Source of the DNA: Pseudomonas prosekii
Lineage (GTDB): Bacteria > Pseudomonadota > Gammaproteobacteria > Pseudomonadales > Pseudomonadaceae
Assembly: GCF_900105155.1 (NCBI RefSeq)
Contig: NZ_LT629762.1
Span: forward strand, 4,430,501-4,494,500
DNA length: 64,000 bases
Direction of reading: 5' to 3'
In this document: positions 19,941 through 30,367 of the stretch, in pieces
Numbering within the stretch: position 1 is the first letter of the stretch
Layout of the letters: each line of letters begins with the position of its first letter
Notes under the pieces: model-generated
What the model was told of the DNA's origin: nothing
Database searches by the model: none
Seen by the model: the letters and a program-made list of their open reading frames with translations, nothing else
Translations under genes and position numbers: made by a program

Positions 19941-20018
19941 CTGTAGGAGTGAGGCTTGCCCGCGAAGCTTTTCAGCGGTCTTGATGGACTCTTCGCGGGC
20001 AAGCCTCGCTCCTACAGG
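19941..20018. repeat. REPIN between arcB and arcC
   Basis: CTGTAGGAGTGAGGCTTGCC with CGCGAAG, and the inverted copy CTTCGCGGGCAAGCCTCGCT ending CCTACAG. This is the CTTGCCCGC core variant. Confidence 0.9.
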
Positions 20019-20052
20019 TTCAGTGGCGGCTCACAAAAATGTGTTCAGCCTT

Positions 20053-21063
20053 TTAGATATCCGCCAACGCCGAGACCAGAATCGCCTTGATTGTGTGCAT
20101 GCGGTTTTCCGCTTGCTCGAAGGCGATGTTGGCTGGCGATTCGAAGACTTCTTCAGTCACTTCGACGCCATTGGCCAAGTGCGGATAACGCGCGGCGATG
20201 TCTTTGCCGACCTTGGTTTCGCTGTTATGGAACGCCGGCAGGCAGTGCATGAACTTCACGCGCGGGTTGCCCGAAGCTTTCATCATTTGCGTGTTGACCT
20301 GGTACGGCAGCAATTGCTCGATGCGCTCGTCCCACGCTTCCACCGGTTCGCCCATCGACACCCAGATATCGGTGTGAATGAAGTCGACGCCTTTGACCGC
20401 TTCCTTCGGGTCTTCGGTGATGGTGATGCGCGCGCCGCTTTCTTCGGCGAAGGCTTTGCACTGGTCGATGAAATCCTGGTGCGGCCACAGCGCTTTCGGC
20501 GCGCCGATGCGCACGTCCATGCCGAGTTTGGCGCCGATCATCAGCAACGAATTGCCCATGTTGTAGCGCGCATCGCCCAGGTAGGCGTAGCTGATGTCAT
20601 GCATCGGTTTGTCGCTGTTTTCGCGCATGGTCAGCACGTCGGCGATCATTTGCGTCGGGTGGAATTCAGCGGTCAGGCCGTTGAACACCGGGACCCCGGC
20701 GAACTTCGCCAGCTCTTCGACGATTTCCTGTGCGAAGCCACGGTACTCGATGGCATCGAACATCCGGCCGAGGACGCGGGCGGTGTCCTTCATGCTTTCC
20801 TTGTGACCGATCTGCGACGACACCGGGTCGATGTAGGTGACGTGGGCGCCTTGGTCGTGGGCCGCGACTTCGAACGCGCAACGGGTGCGGGTCGAGGTTT
20901 TTTCGAAGATCAGCGCAATGTTCTTGCCTTGCAGGTGCGGACGCTCGGTGCCGGTGTACTTGGCGCGCTTGAGGTCGCGGGACAGGTCGATCAGGTAGTT
21001 GAGCTCGCGAGTGGTGTGGTGCATCAAGCTCAGCAGGCTGCGGTTGCGCATGTTAAAAGCCAT
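20053..21063 (-). CDS. arcB: Ornithine carbamoyltransferase, catabolic type
   Basis: Converts citrulline and phosphate to ornithine and carbamoyl phosphate in the arginine deiminase pathway. The 336 residues have the carbamoyl-phosphate motif STRTR (57-61) and the ornithine-side HCLP (in MHCLPAFHN). The catabolic assignment rests on its place between arcA and arcC and on the N-terminal [15 protein letters not shown], like Pseudomonas ArcB. Confidence 0.96.
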   Translation of the reverse strand: MAFNMRNRSLLSLMHHTTRELNYLIDLSRDLKRAKYTGTERPHLQGKNIALIFEKTSTRTRCAFEVAAHDQGAHVTYIDPVSSQIGHKESMKDTARVLGRMFDAIEYRGFAQEIVEELAKFAGVPVFNGLTAEFHPTQMIADVLTMRENSDKPMHDISYAYLGDARYNMGNSLLMIGAKLGMDVRIGAPKALWPHQDFIDQCKAFAEESGARITITEDPKEAVKGVDFIHTDIWVSMGEPVEAWDERIEQLLPYQVNTQMMKASGNPRVKFMHCLPAFHNSETKVGKDIAARYPHLANGVEVTEEVFESPANIAFEQAENRMHTIKAILVSALADI

Positions 21064-21132
21064 TTTGGATCTCCTTGGGTTTCGGTTATCCGCCGGCTCC
21101 GCGCCTCATGGGCGCGCAGCAGGGCACAGTAA

Positions 21133-22389
21133 TTAATAATCGATCGGGTCACGAATGATCGGACAGGTCATGCAATGGCCGCCGCCACGACCGCGACCGA
21201 GTTCGCCGGCGCTGATGGTGATGACTTCGACGCCAGCCTTGCGCAGCAAGGTGTTGGTGTAGGTGTTGCGGTCATAGCCGATGACCACGCCCGGTTCCAG
21301 CGCCACCACGTTGTTGCCGTCATCCCACTGCTCGCGCTCGGCGGCGAAACTGTTGCCGCCGGTTTCGACGACGCGCAACGCCTTGAGATTGAGCGCCGCG
21401 GCGACGGTGTCGAGGAAGTTGCTTTCTTCGCGGCGAATGTCGATGCCGCCCGGTTTGCTGTCGTCAGGGCGCAGGGTGAACGCAACGATCTGGCTGACCA
21501 CTTCGGGGAAAATCGTCACCAGGTCGCGGTCGCAGAAGCTGAACACGGTGTCCAGGTGCATCGCCGCGCGGGACTTCGGCAGGCCGGCGACGATCACCCG
21601 TTCCACAGCGTTGTGCTTGAACAGGTTCAGCGCCAATTGGCCGATGGCCTGGCGCGACGAACGTTCGCCCATGCCGATCAACACCACGCCGTTGCCGATC
21701 GGCATCACGTCGCCGCCCTCAAGCGTGGCATTGCCGTGTTCCTGATCCGGGTCGCCGTACCAGACCTGGAAGTCGGCGTTGGTGAATTCCGGGTGGAATT
21801 TGTAGATGGCGCTAGCCAGCAGGGTTTCCTGACGGCGCGCAGGCCAGTACATCGGGTTCAGCGTGACGCCGCCGAAGATCCAGCAAGTGGTGTCGCGGGT
21901 GAATTGGGTGTTGGGCAGCGGCGGCAGAATGAAGCTCGAGTGGCCGAGGAAATCGCGGAACATCTCGATGGTCTTGCCGCCGAAGCTGTCCGGCAGGTCA
22001 TCCGCCGACACGCCGCCGATCAGGAACTCGGCAATCTTGCGCGGTTCGAGGCTGCGCAGCCATGAGCTGACTTCGTTGACCAGGCCCAGGCCCACCGAAT
22101 TGGCGGTGATCTTGCGTTGCAGAATCCAGTCCAGCGCTTCCGGAATCGCGACGATGTCGGTCAGCAGGTTGTGCATTTCCAGCACATCGACATTGCGTTC
22201 GCGCATTTTCGTGACGAAGTCGAAATGGTCACGTTTGGCCTGGGCGACCCACAACACGTCGTCGAACAGCAGCTCGTCGCAGTTGTTCGGGGTCAGCCGC
22301 TGGTGGGCCAGGCCTGGGGAGCACACCATGACTTTGCGCAGTTTGCCGGCCTCGGAATGGACGCCGTACTTGATTTTTTCCGTGGTCAT
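21133..22389 (-). CDS. arcA: Arginine deiminase
   Basis: Hydrolyses arginine to citrulline and ammonia. The 418 residues carry the catalytic Cys406 in GGGHCMTCP near the C-terminus, the GEGDVMP-type segment (here [12 protein letters not shown]) and the [12 protein letters not shown] histidine. It begins 25 bp after arcD; arcB follows 69 bp on. Confidence 0.97.
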   Translation of the reverse strand: MTTEKIKYGVHSEAGKLRKVMVCSPGLAHQRLTPNNCDELLFDDVLWVAQAKRDHFDFVTKMRERNVDVLEMHNLLTDIVAIPEALDWILQRKITANSVGLGLVNEVSSWLRSLEPRKIAEFLIGGVSADDLPDSFGGKTIEMFRDFLGHSSFILPPLPNTQFTRDTTCWIFGGVTLNPMYWPARRQETLLASAIYKFHPEFTNADFQVWYGDPDQEHGNATLEGGDVMPIGNGVVLIGMGERSSRQAIGQLALNLFKHNAVERVIVAGLPKSRAAMHLDTVFSFCDRDLVTIFPEVVSQIVAFTLRPDDSKPGGIDIRREESNFLDTVAAALNLKALRVVETGGNSFAAEREQWDDGNNVVALEPGVVIGYDRNTYTNTLLRKAGVEVITISAGELGRGRGGGHCMTCPIIRDPIDY

Positions 22390-22414
22390 TCAGTGATCCT
22401 CCAGATTTAAACGG

Positions 22415-23842
22415 TTACAGAGTCAGGAAGCCGTCATACAGCCCGTAGGCCGCCACAAGGGCGCCAACCACGACGGCGGCGAAAATCAGCTTCTCGACAT
22501 TGGTGAAGACCGGTTTGCCCACTTCCATTTTTGCCTTGGCGAACAGGATCGCGCCGGGGGCGTAGAGCAGGGCGGACAACAGCAGGTATTTGATCCCGCC
22601 GGCGTACAGCAGCCATACCGCATAGACCACCGCAATGGCGCCGATGATCAAATCCTTGCGGCGCTCGGCGAGGGCGTTTTCGTAAGTCTCGCCGCGCACC
22701 GCCAGCAGCAGCGCATAGGCCGCCGACCACAGGTACGGGACTAGAATCATCGAGGTCGCGAGGTAGATCAGCGACAGGTAAGTGCTGGCGGAAAACAGCG
22801 TGATGATCAGGAACACCTGGACCATCGCGTTGGTCAGCCACAAGGCGTTGACCGGCACGTGGTTGGCGTTTTCCTTGCGCAGGAACGCCGGCATGGTGTG
22901 GTCCTTGGCGGCGGCGAACATGATCTCTGCACACAGCAACACCCACGACAGCAATGCGCCAAGCAACGAGATGATCAGGCCGACGCTGATCAGCACCGCG
23001 CCCCAGTGACCGACCACGTGTTCCAGCACTGCAGCCATCGACGGGTTCTGCAATTTGGCCAGTTCCGGTTGGGTCATGATCCCCAGCGACAGCACGTTGA
23101 CCAGCATCAGGAACAACAGCACGGTGATGAAACCGATGACCGTGGCTTTGCCGACGTCACTGCGTTTTTCCGCGCGGGCCGAGAAAATGCTCGCGCCTTC
23201 GATGCCGATGAACACCCACACGGTGACCAGCATCATGTTGCGCACCTGGTTCATCACGCTGCCGAGGCTGGTGTTTTGCGTGCCCCAGATGTCCGCGGTG
23301 AAGATCTCGAGTTTGAACGCGAAGACCGCGATCAACACAAACAGCAGCAGCGGCACCACTTTGGCGACCGTAGTCACGAGGTTGATGAACGCCGCTTCCT
23401 TGATCCCGCGCAGCACCAGAAAGTGCACCGCCCACAGCAGCACCGACGCGCCGATCACCGCCGCAACGGTGTTGCCCTCGCCGAATATTGGAAAGAAATA
23501 ACCGAGGGTGCTGAACAGCAACACGAAATAACCGACGTTACCCAGCCACGCGCTGATCCAGTAACCCCACGCGGAGGAGAAACCCATGTAGTCGCCGAAA
23601 CCGGCCTTGGCGTAAGCGTAGACACCGCCATCCAGCGTCGGCTTGCGGTTGGCCAGGGTCTGGAACACGAAGGCGAGGGTCAACATGCCGACCGCCGTAA
23701 TCGCCCAACCGATCAGCACCGCGCCGACGTCGGCACTGGCGGCCATGTTTTGCGGCAAAGAGAAGATCCCGCCGCCAATCATTGAGCCAACAACCAGCGC
23801 AACCAGTGCGCCAAGTCGAAGTTTTCCGGGGGTATCAGACAT
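22415..23842 (-). CDS. arcD: Arginine/ornithine antiporter ArcD
   Basis: An APC-superfamily exchanger importing arginine and exporting ornithine for the arginine deiminase pathway. The 475 residues form about 12-13 membrane helices, with the conserved GSMIGGGIFSLPQNMAA start of helix 1 and YAKAGFGDYMGFSSAWGYW. The ATG at 23842 (MSDTPGKLRL) follows a GGAG; an in-frame start at 23875 would add 11 residues. First gene of arcDABC and close in sequence to the divergent paralog at 24295. Confidence 0.95.
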   Translation of the reverse strand: MSDTPGKLRLGALVALVVGSMIGGGIFSLPQNMAASADVGAVLIGWAITAVGMLTLAFVFQTLANRKPTLDGGVYAYAKAGFGDYMGFSSAWGYWISAWLGNVGYFVLLFSTLGYFFPIFGEGNTVAAVIGASVLLWAVHFLVLRGIKEAAFINLVTTVAKVVPLLLFVLIAVFAFKLEIFTADIWGTQNTSLGSVMNQVRNMMLVTVWVFIGIEGASIFSARAEKRSDVGKATVIGFITVLLFLMLVNVLSLGIMTQPELAKLQNPSMAAVLEHVVGHWGAVLISVGLIISLLGALLSWVLLCAEIMFAAAKDHTMPAFLRKENANHVPVNALWLTNAMVQVFLIITLFSASTYLSLIYLATSMILVPYLWSAAYALLLAVRGETYENALAERRKDLIIGAIAVVYAVWLLYAGGIKYLLLSALLYAPGAILFAKAKMEVGKPVFTNVEKLIFAAVVVGALVAAYGLYDGFLTL

Positions 23843-24294
23843 TAAATGACTCCAATGCAGGAGAAGCGAGGACAACAGAGTAAATCTGTTTAATGTTCGA
23901 TCAGCTGACTTGGATCAGTGCATCAGCACATTACGTGATTAATTAAAGACTTGTGAACTAATCGCGATCATAACGGTATCACTGGAAATCCTCGTTCCAG
24001 AGCCTTCGACCCGTCAGCTGCGGCTGATGCGTTGCGCATCGAGCCTTTAAACTAGTTGGTATTTCCAGTTTGGCAAGTTTTGTCGGATATAATCCGCGCG
24101 GATTGAATTATCAGAATTAATCCCCATAACTGCGCTACGACCGGTGGCGCTAGATTGATCGGTTATAAATAAAAGACGTTAGTTTTGACTAATAAATAAG
24201 GGCTTAAACGCTTTATTTATTTAATTAACGTCATTCATTTGTGCTGGGGGCCAAGCCCTCACGCAGTATTAGTGAAGAAAGGAAAAAGTCAGGA
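23843..24294. other. AT-rich divergent promoter region between two arcD genes
   Basis: A 452-bp gap, markedly AT-richer than its surroundings, holding the promoters for arcDABC (left) and the second antiporter (right). It contains a perfect 14-bp palindrome AATCCGCGCGGATT (24091-24104). I looked for an ANR box (TTGAT-N4-ATCAA) and found no good match. Confidence 0.6.
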
Positions 24295-25722
24295 ATGTCG
24301 CAACCGACGCAAAAGCTGCGCCTGAGTGCGTTGATCGCCCTGGTGGTGGGGTCGATGATTGGCGGCGGGATTTTTTCCCTGCCGCAGAACATGGCGGCGC
24401 GGGCCGATGCCGGGGCGATTCTGATCGGTTGGGCGATCACCGCGGTCGGCATGCTGACCCTGGCGTTCGTGTTCCAGACCTTGGCCAATCGCAAGCCTGA
24501 ACTCGATTCCGGGGTGTACGCCTACGCCAAGGCCGGTTTCGGCGACTACATGGGTTTCTCGTCGGCGTGGGGTTACTGGATCAGTGCCTGGCTGGGCAAT
24601 GTCGGTTATTTCGTCTTGCTGTTCAGCACGCTCGGGTATTTCTTTCCGGTGTTCGGCCAGGGCAATACGCCGGTCGCCATTGGCTGCGCCTCGGTGCTGC
24701 TGTGGGCCGTGCATTTTCTGGTGCTGCGCGGGATCAAAGAAGCGGCGTTGATCAATCAGCTGACCACCATCGCCAAGATTGTGCCGCTGGTGATGTTCAT
24801 CGTGATTGCCGCCGTAGCGTTCAAGGCTGACATTTTTACCCGTGACATCTGGGGTCGCAGCAACCCGAGTTTCGGCGGTGTGATGGACCAGGTGCGCAAC
24901 ATGATGCTGGTCACCGTGTTCGTGTTTATCGGCATTGAAGGCGCCAGTGTCTACTCGGCGCGCGCGGAAAAGCGCAGCGATGTCGGACGGGCAACGGTGA
25001 TTGGCTTTGTCGGGGTGTTGGCGCTGCTGGTGCTGGTCAATGTGTTGTCGCTGGGGATCATGAGTCAGCCGGAATTGGCGACGCTGCAAAACCCGTCGCT
25101 GGCGGCGGTGCTGGAACATATCGTCGGCCCGTGGGGCGCGTTGCTGATCAGCATTGGCCTGGCGGTGTCGCTGCTGGGGGCGTTGCTGTCGTGGGCGCTG
25201 CTCTGCGCGGAAATCCTCTTCGCCACGGCCAGGGACAACACCATGCCGGCGTTCCTGAAAAAGGAAAACGCCAACCGTGTGCCGGTCAATGCGTTGTGGA
25301 TGACCAACGTGATGATCCAGATTTTCCTGCTGATCACGCTGTTTTCGGCGGGGACTTACACCAGTCTGATTTACCTCGCGTCGTCGATGATTCTCGCGCC
25401 GTATCTTTGGTCGGCGGCGTATGCGCTGCTGTTGAGCGGGCGTGGCGAAACCTACGCAAATGCCTCGAAGGCGCGGGGCAAGGATTTGCTGATCAGCGCC
25501 ATCGCGGTGATTTATGCGGTGTGGTTGTTGTATGCCGGCGGGATGAAATATCTGCTGCTGTCGGCGCTGCTGTACGCGCCGGGGGTGATCCTGTTTGCCA
25601 AGGCAAAACGCGAACAGGGCCAGCCGTTGTTTACCCATGTCGAGAAGGGCATTTTCACCTGCGTCGTCAGCGGCGCGGGGCTTGCGGCTTATGGGTTGTA
25701 TAGCGGGATGTTGTCGTTGTGA
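24295..25722 (+). CDS. Second ArcD-like arginine/ornithine antiporter
   Basis: An APC-superfamily exchanger of 475 residues, the same length as ArcD next door. The two share long identical stretches (GSMIGGGIFSLPQNMAA, GYWISAWLGNVGYFVLLFS). It is transcribed divergently and alone. The likely substrate is arginine, ornithine or a related basic amino acid. The ATG at 24295 (MSQPTQKLRLSAL) is chosen by alignment with ArcD; a GTG at 24241 adds 18 unlike residues. Local tandem duplication followed by divergence is the simplest origin. Confidence 0.9.
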   Translation: MSQPTQKLRLSALIALVVGSMIGGGIFSLPQNMAARADAGAILIGWAITAVGMLTLAFVFQTLANRKPELDSGVYAYAKAGFGDYMGFSSAWGYWISAWLGNVGYFVLLFSTLGYFFPVFGQGNTPVAIGCASVLLWAVHFLVLRGIKEAALINQLTTIAKIVPLVMFIVIAAVAFKADIFTRDIWGRSNPSFGGVMDQVRNMMLVTVFVFIGIEGASVYSARAEKRSDVGRATVIGFVGVLALLVLVNVLSLGIMSQPELATLQNPSLAAVLEHIVGPWGALLISIGLAVSLLGALLSWALLCAEILFATARDNTMPAFLKKENANRVPVNALWMTNVMIQIFLLITLFSAGTYTSLIYLASSMILAPYLWSAAYALLLSGRGETYANASKARGKDLLISAIAVIYAVWLLYAGGMKYLLLSALLYAPGVILFAKAKREQGQPLFTHVEKGIFTCVVSGAGLAAYGLYSGMLSL

Positions 25723-25759
25723 TCCGGTATTTGTAGCGGCTCGTTCGGTGTCTTCGCGA

Positions 25760-25840
25760 GCAAGCTCGCTGCCACAGGTAAGCGCATTCCTTCAGGGAAA
25801 ACTCGCTTCACTGTAGGCGCGAGCCTGCTCGCGAAAGCGA
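25760..25840. repeat. Degenerate REP pair
   Basis: TTCGCGAGCAAGCTCGCTGC and, 30 bases later, TGTAGGCGCGAGCCTGCTCG. The two face away from each other, the reverse of the usual REPIN order. Confidence 0.7.
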
Positions 25841-25848
25841 TTTCGCCG

Positions 25849-27180
25849 TTACCACCATTGCGCGCGGTGTGAGCCGAGTTCCGTTGCCGGAATCGCCCAT
25901 TGCAGCGGTGTGCCGGTGATTTTCAGCGGCACCTGCAAGCGATGCGCCGGCCCCCAAGGCGTCTGTTCAACCAGCAAACCCTGATCGCGGTCATCCTCGG
26001 CGCGCAATGGCTGATCCGTCCCGGCGCCGTGCTCGATCAGCAGCTTCGCCGTGCGCGCCAGCGACAACCGCGCCGAACCTCCGTGTGCCAGCAATTTGAG
26101 CGCTGCGGCGGCCATCAAGTAGCCGGTGGCATGATCCAGTGCCTGCACCGGCAGCGGCGTTGGCTTATCGGCGTTGCTCCATTGCTGACCCGCCGCAGCA
26201 ATGCCGCTGCTCATCTGCACCAGGCTGTCGAAACCCCGACGATTCTGCCACGGGCCGCTCCAGCCGTAGGCGTTCAGGCACACATCGATCAGGCCCGGGG
26301 CCAGTCGCTGGCGTTCAGCGGCGCCAAAACCCAAACGTTCCAGGGCATCGGCGCGGTAGCCGTGGAGCAAGATATCGGCGTCCTGAAGCAGATTCGCAAA
26401 CACTGCGCGATCAGCCGTGTCGTGCAAATCCAGACGCGCGCACCGTTTGCCGAGGGTGACTTCCGGGACCACGCCCGGCTCGTTCCAGGTCGGCGGGTCG
26501 ATGCGCAACACGTCGGCGCCGAGTCCGGCAAGAAAGCGACTGGCGACTGGGCCGGCGAGCACTCGGGTCAAATCCAATACCTTGAGCCCGGCCAGCGGCC
26601 GAGCGACCGAGCCTTGCCACGCTTTGGCCCGATAGCGCGGGTTTTCACTGAACTGAATCAACGGCTCGGCGTTTACCGCGATGCCTTGCGGATGCGCCTG
26701 CCATTGCGCCCAAGTGCGCATTTCGGCGGCGCAACCCGCGGCCTCGACCACGGCATGTTCGAGATCGGTGCTGGCCCATTTCGCCACGGCAGTCGCCATC
26801 GCGGCGCGGTCGCGGCAGGCGCCGAGCATACGTTCCGCCGCCGCGCGATGATGCGGCGCGTTGGTGTGCAGGCGAATCCAGCCGTCCTTGGTCGCGTAAT
26901 CGCCGGCAATCGGGTCCCACAAGGGCGGCACGTTCCAGCCGACCGGGCGGATCGAAGTGGCAAACCAGAACGAGGCGAGGCGCCGGTCGACTTCCAGCGT
27001 CGGCGTGCGTGCGGTGTGTTGCTGCAGCAATTCGCCGAGGGCCTGGCCAGCGGCGGCAATGCTCGCGCATGCGAGGTCGGTCACGGCAAACGCCGAGGGC
27101 AGGGCGCCGCTCGAGGTGAAAGGGACCGGGGTGTGCGGCAAGCCGAGTGCGGCTTGAATGGACGTGAGTAAATCAGTCAT
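25849..27180 (-). CDS. CaiB/BaiF-family CoA transferase
   Basis: A class III CoA-transferase family protein of 443 residues; the substrate is unknown. The CaiB domain starts about residue 190 (PLAGLKVLDLTRVLAGPVASRFLAGLGADVLRI is split over the active-site region), with the GYRADALERLGFG and GRRGFDSLVQ-like (NRRGFDSLVQMSSGIA) segments. The N-terminal 180 residues look like a second, diverged CaiB-like region. It stands alone between REPs, giving no pathway context. Confidence 0.85.
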   Translation of the reverse strand: MTDLLTSIQAALGLPHTPVPFTSSGALPSAFAVTDLACASIAAAGQALGELLQQHTARTPTLEVDRRLASFWFATSIRPVGWNVPPLWDPIAGDYATKDGWIRLHTNAPHHRAAAERMLGACRDRAAMATAVAKWASTDLEHAVVEAAGCAAEMRTWAQWQAHPQGIAVNAEPLIQFSENPRYRAKAWQGSVARPLAGLKVLDLTRVLAGPVASRFLAGLGADVLRIDPPTWNEPGVVPEVTLGKRCARLDLHDTADRAVFANLLQDADILLHGYRADALERLGFGAAERQRLAPGLIDVCLNAYGWSGPWQNRRGFDSLVQMSSGIAAAGQQWSNADKPTPLPVQALDHATGYLMAAAALKLLAHGGSARLSLARTAKLLIEHGAGTDQPLRAEDDRDQGLLVEQTPWGPAHRLQVPLKITGTPLQWAIPATELGSHRAQWW

Positions 27181-27261
27181 CGAAGGCCCTCCGGAACGAG
27201 AGGGCGATCATAGAACAAAAAAAACTGCCGCCGGATGAAATCCCCGCAGGCGCGCGAGGCT

Positions 27262-27357
27262 TTGTGGCGAGGGGGCTTGCCCCCGTTTCGGCCGTGAACC
27301 TGTCGTAAATTCTGGGAGCGCTTCGCACTCCAGCGGGGGCAAGCCCCCTCGCCACAA
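27262..27357. repeat. Second-class REP pair (GGGGGCTTGCCCCC core)
   Basis: TTGTGGCGAGGGGGCTTGCC and its inverted copy enclose GCGCTTCGCACTCC. The same class occurs at 49835, 58127 and 63876. Confidence 0.88.
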
Positions 27358-27390
27358 GTGCTCGTTCCCACGGGGATGGGTGCTGGATCG

Positions 27391-29529
27391 TTAAACGCGG
27401 AACTGGTCCATCAGTTTCATCTGGTGGGTGGCCAGTGCGTTCAATTGGCTGCTGATCTGCGCCGATTCGGTGGCTTGGCCGGTCAGGGTTTCGGTGACGG
27501 TGCGGATCGCCGAAACGTTGCGGTTGACCTCTTCGGCCACAGCGCTTTGCTGTTCGGCGGCGCTGGCGATTTGCAGGTTCATGTCGCTGATCACTGTCAC
27601 TGCGTCGCTGATCTTGCCCAGCGCCTGCACCGCTTGCTGGATTTGCCCGGCGTTGCTGTGCGCCTGGGTCTGGCTCGAATGCATGGTCGCGACCACGCCA
27701 CGGGTGGCGGTCTGGATGCGCTCGATGACCACGCGAATTTCTTCCACCGAATCCTGCGTGCGTTTGGCGAGGTTGCGCACCTCATCGGCGACCACCGCAA
27801 AACCACGTCCACTTTCACCGGCCCGCGCCGCTTCAATTGCCGCGTTCAGGGCGAGCAGATTGGTCTGCTCGGCGATGCTGCGAATCACTTCCAGCACCGA
27901 GCCGATCTGCTCGCTGTTCACCGCCAGCGCCTCGACTTCGGTCACTGCTTTGCTGACTTCGTCGGCCAGTTGATTGATGTTGTGGGTGCTGCGCTCAATG
28001 ATCTGCATGCCATCGCGGGCCGATTGGTCGGCGCCTTTGGCTGCATTCGCCGCGTTCGAGGCGCTGTTGGCGACGTCGTGCGCGGTGGCGCTCATTTCGT
28101 TGGACGCGGTGGCGACCTGATCGATTTCGCGGAATTGCACTTGCATGCCTTCGCTGGTTTGACGGGCGATTTCCGAAGACTGGTCGGCGGTGCCGCGCGC
28201 GTCGGTAATGCTCTGTTTGATCTGGGCGATGGTCGGTTGCAGTTTGTCGAGGAAGCGGTTGAACCAGCTCACCAGTTCGCCGAGTTCATCCTTTTTGCTG
28301 TAGTGCAAACGCTGGGTCAGGTCGCCGTCGCCGCTGGCAATCGCCTTGAGCATTTGCGCCACGCTGTTGATCGGCCGGGTCACGCCCGACGCGGTCAGCC
28401 AGATCAGCAGCAAGCCGACCAGGCCCGCCGCCGCCGCGACCAGCAGCGACTGAAGGGTGCCGGTTTCCTGCGCGTCATCGAGCACTGCTTGCAGCTTCAC
28501 CGAGTCGGCGAGCAACACCTGTTTTGGCAGATCGATGACCACGCCCCAGGCTTTCGAATCGCTGATCGGGCTGACCGGGTACACCGCGCGGATCATGTCA
28601 CCTTGTTCGATGATCTTCGGCGAACCGCTGCCGAGCAGTTGCAGGACTTCCTTGCCATCGGCGCCCAAGGTTTCGCCGATGTTTTTGCCGACTTTGCCAG
28701 GGTCGACGCTGTAACCGGCGAGCACGCCGCTGCCGGAAACGATCAGCATGTGCCCGGCGTTGTTGAACAACTCACGCTGCGAATCCACCGCCGCCGCTTG
28801 CAACGCATCGAGCGCGATGTCGACGCCGACCACGCCGATGGCTTTGCCGTCCACCAGCAGCGGCACGGAAATCGTCGTCATCAACATTTCCTTGCCGCCG
28901 ACGGTGTCGGCGTAAGGGTCGAGCAAGCAGGTGCGTTTGTTGTCGCGAGGGCAGGTGTACCAGCTGTTGTACGGCGTGCCACTGAGGCTGAGGGTGGTTT
29001 TGGTCATGTCGTCTTCGACCATGATCGTGTTCAGCCCGGCGCCACCGGCACGGCTCCAGTAACTGGCGAAGCGCCCGGCCTCGTTGGACTGGCGGGCGGC
29101 GTCGTTGGCGAATTCGCTGTCCTTGCCATCGAGGGCATTGGGCTCGAACGCCAGCCAGATGCCGAGCACTTTGCTGTTGCGCTCGAACGCGGTTTTCAGG
29201 CTCTGGTTCAACTCTTCGCGCAGCGCGCCGGGCTCAAGTGAACGCTTGGCAGCGAGGTTGCGCAGGTCCTTGATTTGGTCGGCCAGCGCCGTCACCACCA
29301 GCAGGTTTTCACCGAAGGTTTTCTGCACGCGCACGGCTTGCTCGGCGGCTTTGGCCTGCAGCAGGTTTTGCACGCTGGCGGTGAGCATTTTGCTGCTGGA
29401 GGCGCTGACGAGTTCGTCGTTGCGGTCGGTCTGGTAGATGTTCATGCCGACGATCAGCGCGACCACGCCGAGCAGGCACAGACCGGACAACAGAACGATT
29501 TTCAGGCGGATGGACAGTGAGTCGAACAT
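27391..29529 (-). CDS. Methyl-accepting chemotaxis protein with a periplasmic double-Cache-like sensor
   Basis: A chemoreceptor of 712 residues. It has a membrane helix (about 11-32), a large periplasmic domain (about 33-345), a second membrane helix (about 350-372), HAMP (about 373-425) and a cytoplasmic signalling domain. The domain tip contains the highly conserved [19 protein letters not shown]. The ligand-binding region has [12 protein letters not shown] and AWGVVIDL as in dCache folds. The ligand is unknown. The start at 29529 ([10 protein letters not shown]) is favoured because the upstream extension (to 29613) lacks family likeness. Confidence 0.92.
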   Translation of the reverse strand: MFDSLSIRLKIVLLSGLCLLGVVALIVGMNIYQTDRNDELVSASSSKMLTASVQNLLQAKAAEQAVRVQKTFGENLLVVTALADQIKDLRNLAAKRSLEPGALREELNQSLKTAFERNSKVLGIWLAFEPNALDGKDSEFANDAARQSNEAGRFASYWSRAGGAGLNTIMVEDDMTKTTLSLSGTPYNSWYTCPRDNKRTCLLDPYADTVGGKEMLMTTISVPLLVDGKAIGVVGVDIALDALQAAAVDSQRELFNNAGHMLIVSGSGVLAGYSVDPGKVGKNIGETLGADGKEVLQLLGSGSPKIIEQGDMIRAVYPVSPISDSKAWGVVIDLPKQVLLADSVKLQAVLDDAQETGTLQSLLVAAAAGLVGLLLIWLTASGVTRPINSVAQMLKAIASGDGDLTQRLHYSKKDELGELVSWFNRFLDKLQPTIAQIKQSITDARGTADQSSEIARQTSEGMQVQFREIDQVATASNEMSATAHDVANSASNAANAAKGADQSARDGMQIIERSTHNINQLADEVSKAVTEVEALAVNSEQIGSVLEVIRSIAEQTNLLALNAAIEAARAGESGRGFAVVADEVRNLAKRTQDSVEEIRVVIERIQTATRGVVATMHSSQTQAHSNAGQIQQAVQALGKISDAVTVISDMNLQIASAAEQQSAVAEEVNRNVSAIRTVTETLTGQATESAQISSQLNALATHQMKLMDQFRV

Positions 29530-29697
29530 AGGGCGAACTCGCGAATGGATGAGGTGTTGGCCTGGAGTCGGAAACGATCCGGCTCGCCAAGTCCATTCAG
29601 CGCCATTCCTCAACCATCGGCGTGGGGCGCAGTTGCATGAGGAAAAGCCGATGAGCGGTCAACGCAAAGGTTTGCGGGGGTTTTGTGGCGAATCGAC

Positions 29698-29832
29698 TGC
29701 CGCCATCGCGAGCAGGCTCACTCCCACAGGGATTTGTGTTGTGACGAAGATCCAGTGTGGGAGCAAGCTCCCTCTCAGGGATTTGTGTTGTGACGAAGAT
29801 CCAGTGTGGGAGCGAGCTTGCTCGCGATGCGG
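29698..29832. repeat. REP cluster with a 38-bp tandem duplication
   Basis: REP-like arms (CATCGCGAGCAGGCTCACTC; TGTGGGAGCGAGCTTGCTCG) flank two identical 38-bp copies starting CAGGGATTTGTGTTG (29726-29763 and 29775-29812; period 49). The remainder of the 29530-29843 gap shows no gene. Confidence 0.85.
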
Positions 29833-29843
29833 GCACCGCGGTT

Positions 29844-30245
29844 TCAGGAAGCTTGCACCACCGACTCTGGCCGCGACCAGATCCACACATTGCCCAGACT
29901 CATCCCGGCAATCGCCAGGTAAATCGGCCAGCCATGATCGAGCATCACCAGCATCAACCCCGCGCACAGCAACATGCTGACGGTGGCGCTGACTTTGGCC
30001 CGGCGCGCGATGATCTTGCCGTTGCGCCAGTTGCACAGGATCGGTCCGAACAACCGATGGTTTTCCAGCCAGGCACTCAGGCGCGGCGAACTCTTGGTCG
30101 CGGCCCAGGCCGCGAGCAGGATGAACTCGGTGGTCGGCAGGCCCGGTACGACAATCGCAATCAAGCCGATACCGAGGCTGACGTAGGCCAGCAGGCCAAA
30201 AAGGATGCGCGCGAGTCTGGAAGAGGCGAGGTGTTTGCGGGTCAT
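29844..30245 (-). CDS. YbaN-like (DUF454) inner-membrane protein
   Basis: A small membrane protein of 133 residues with the DUF454 pattern: helix with LGLIAIVVPGLPTTEFILLAAW-like core (here GIGLIAIVVPGLPTTEF), then SSPRLSAWLENHRLFGP and two more helices. The function of the family is not established; in other bacteria homologs often lie near iron or heme genes, which would fit the heme block next to it. The start at 30245 (MTRKHLASSR) is chosen because the longer frame runs into a REPIN. Confidence 0.82.
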   Translation of the reverse strand: MTRKHLASSRLARILFGLLAYVSLGIGLIAIVVPGLPTTEFILLAAWAATKSSPRLSAWLENHRLFGPILCNWRNGKIIARRAKVSATVSMLLCAGLMLVMLDHGWPIYLAIAGMSLGNVWIWSRPESVVQAS

Positions 30246-30262
30246 AAGGTCGACATTTATAC

Positions 30263-30357
30263 CCTGTAGGAGCATGGCTTGCCCGCGAAGAAAGCGGCGC
30301 GGTGGTACAGACAGACCGCGTTATCGTTCTTCGCGGGCAAGCCTTGCTCCTACAGGG
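30263..30357. repeat. REPIN
   Basis: CCTGTAGGAGCATGGCTTGC and its inverted partner GCAAGCCTTGCTCCTACAGG, CTTGCCCGC core variant, between the DUF454 and heme oxygenase genes. Confidence 0.9.
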
Positions 30358-30367
30358 GGGTGTGTAA

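Noticed and set aside
24155..24168. ANR/FNR box ahead of the arcD genes (TTGAT-CGGT-TATAA)
   Set aside because: The left half is perfect but the right half matches only two of five positions, so it is not supported.
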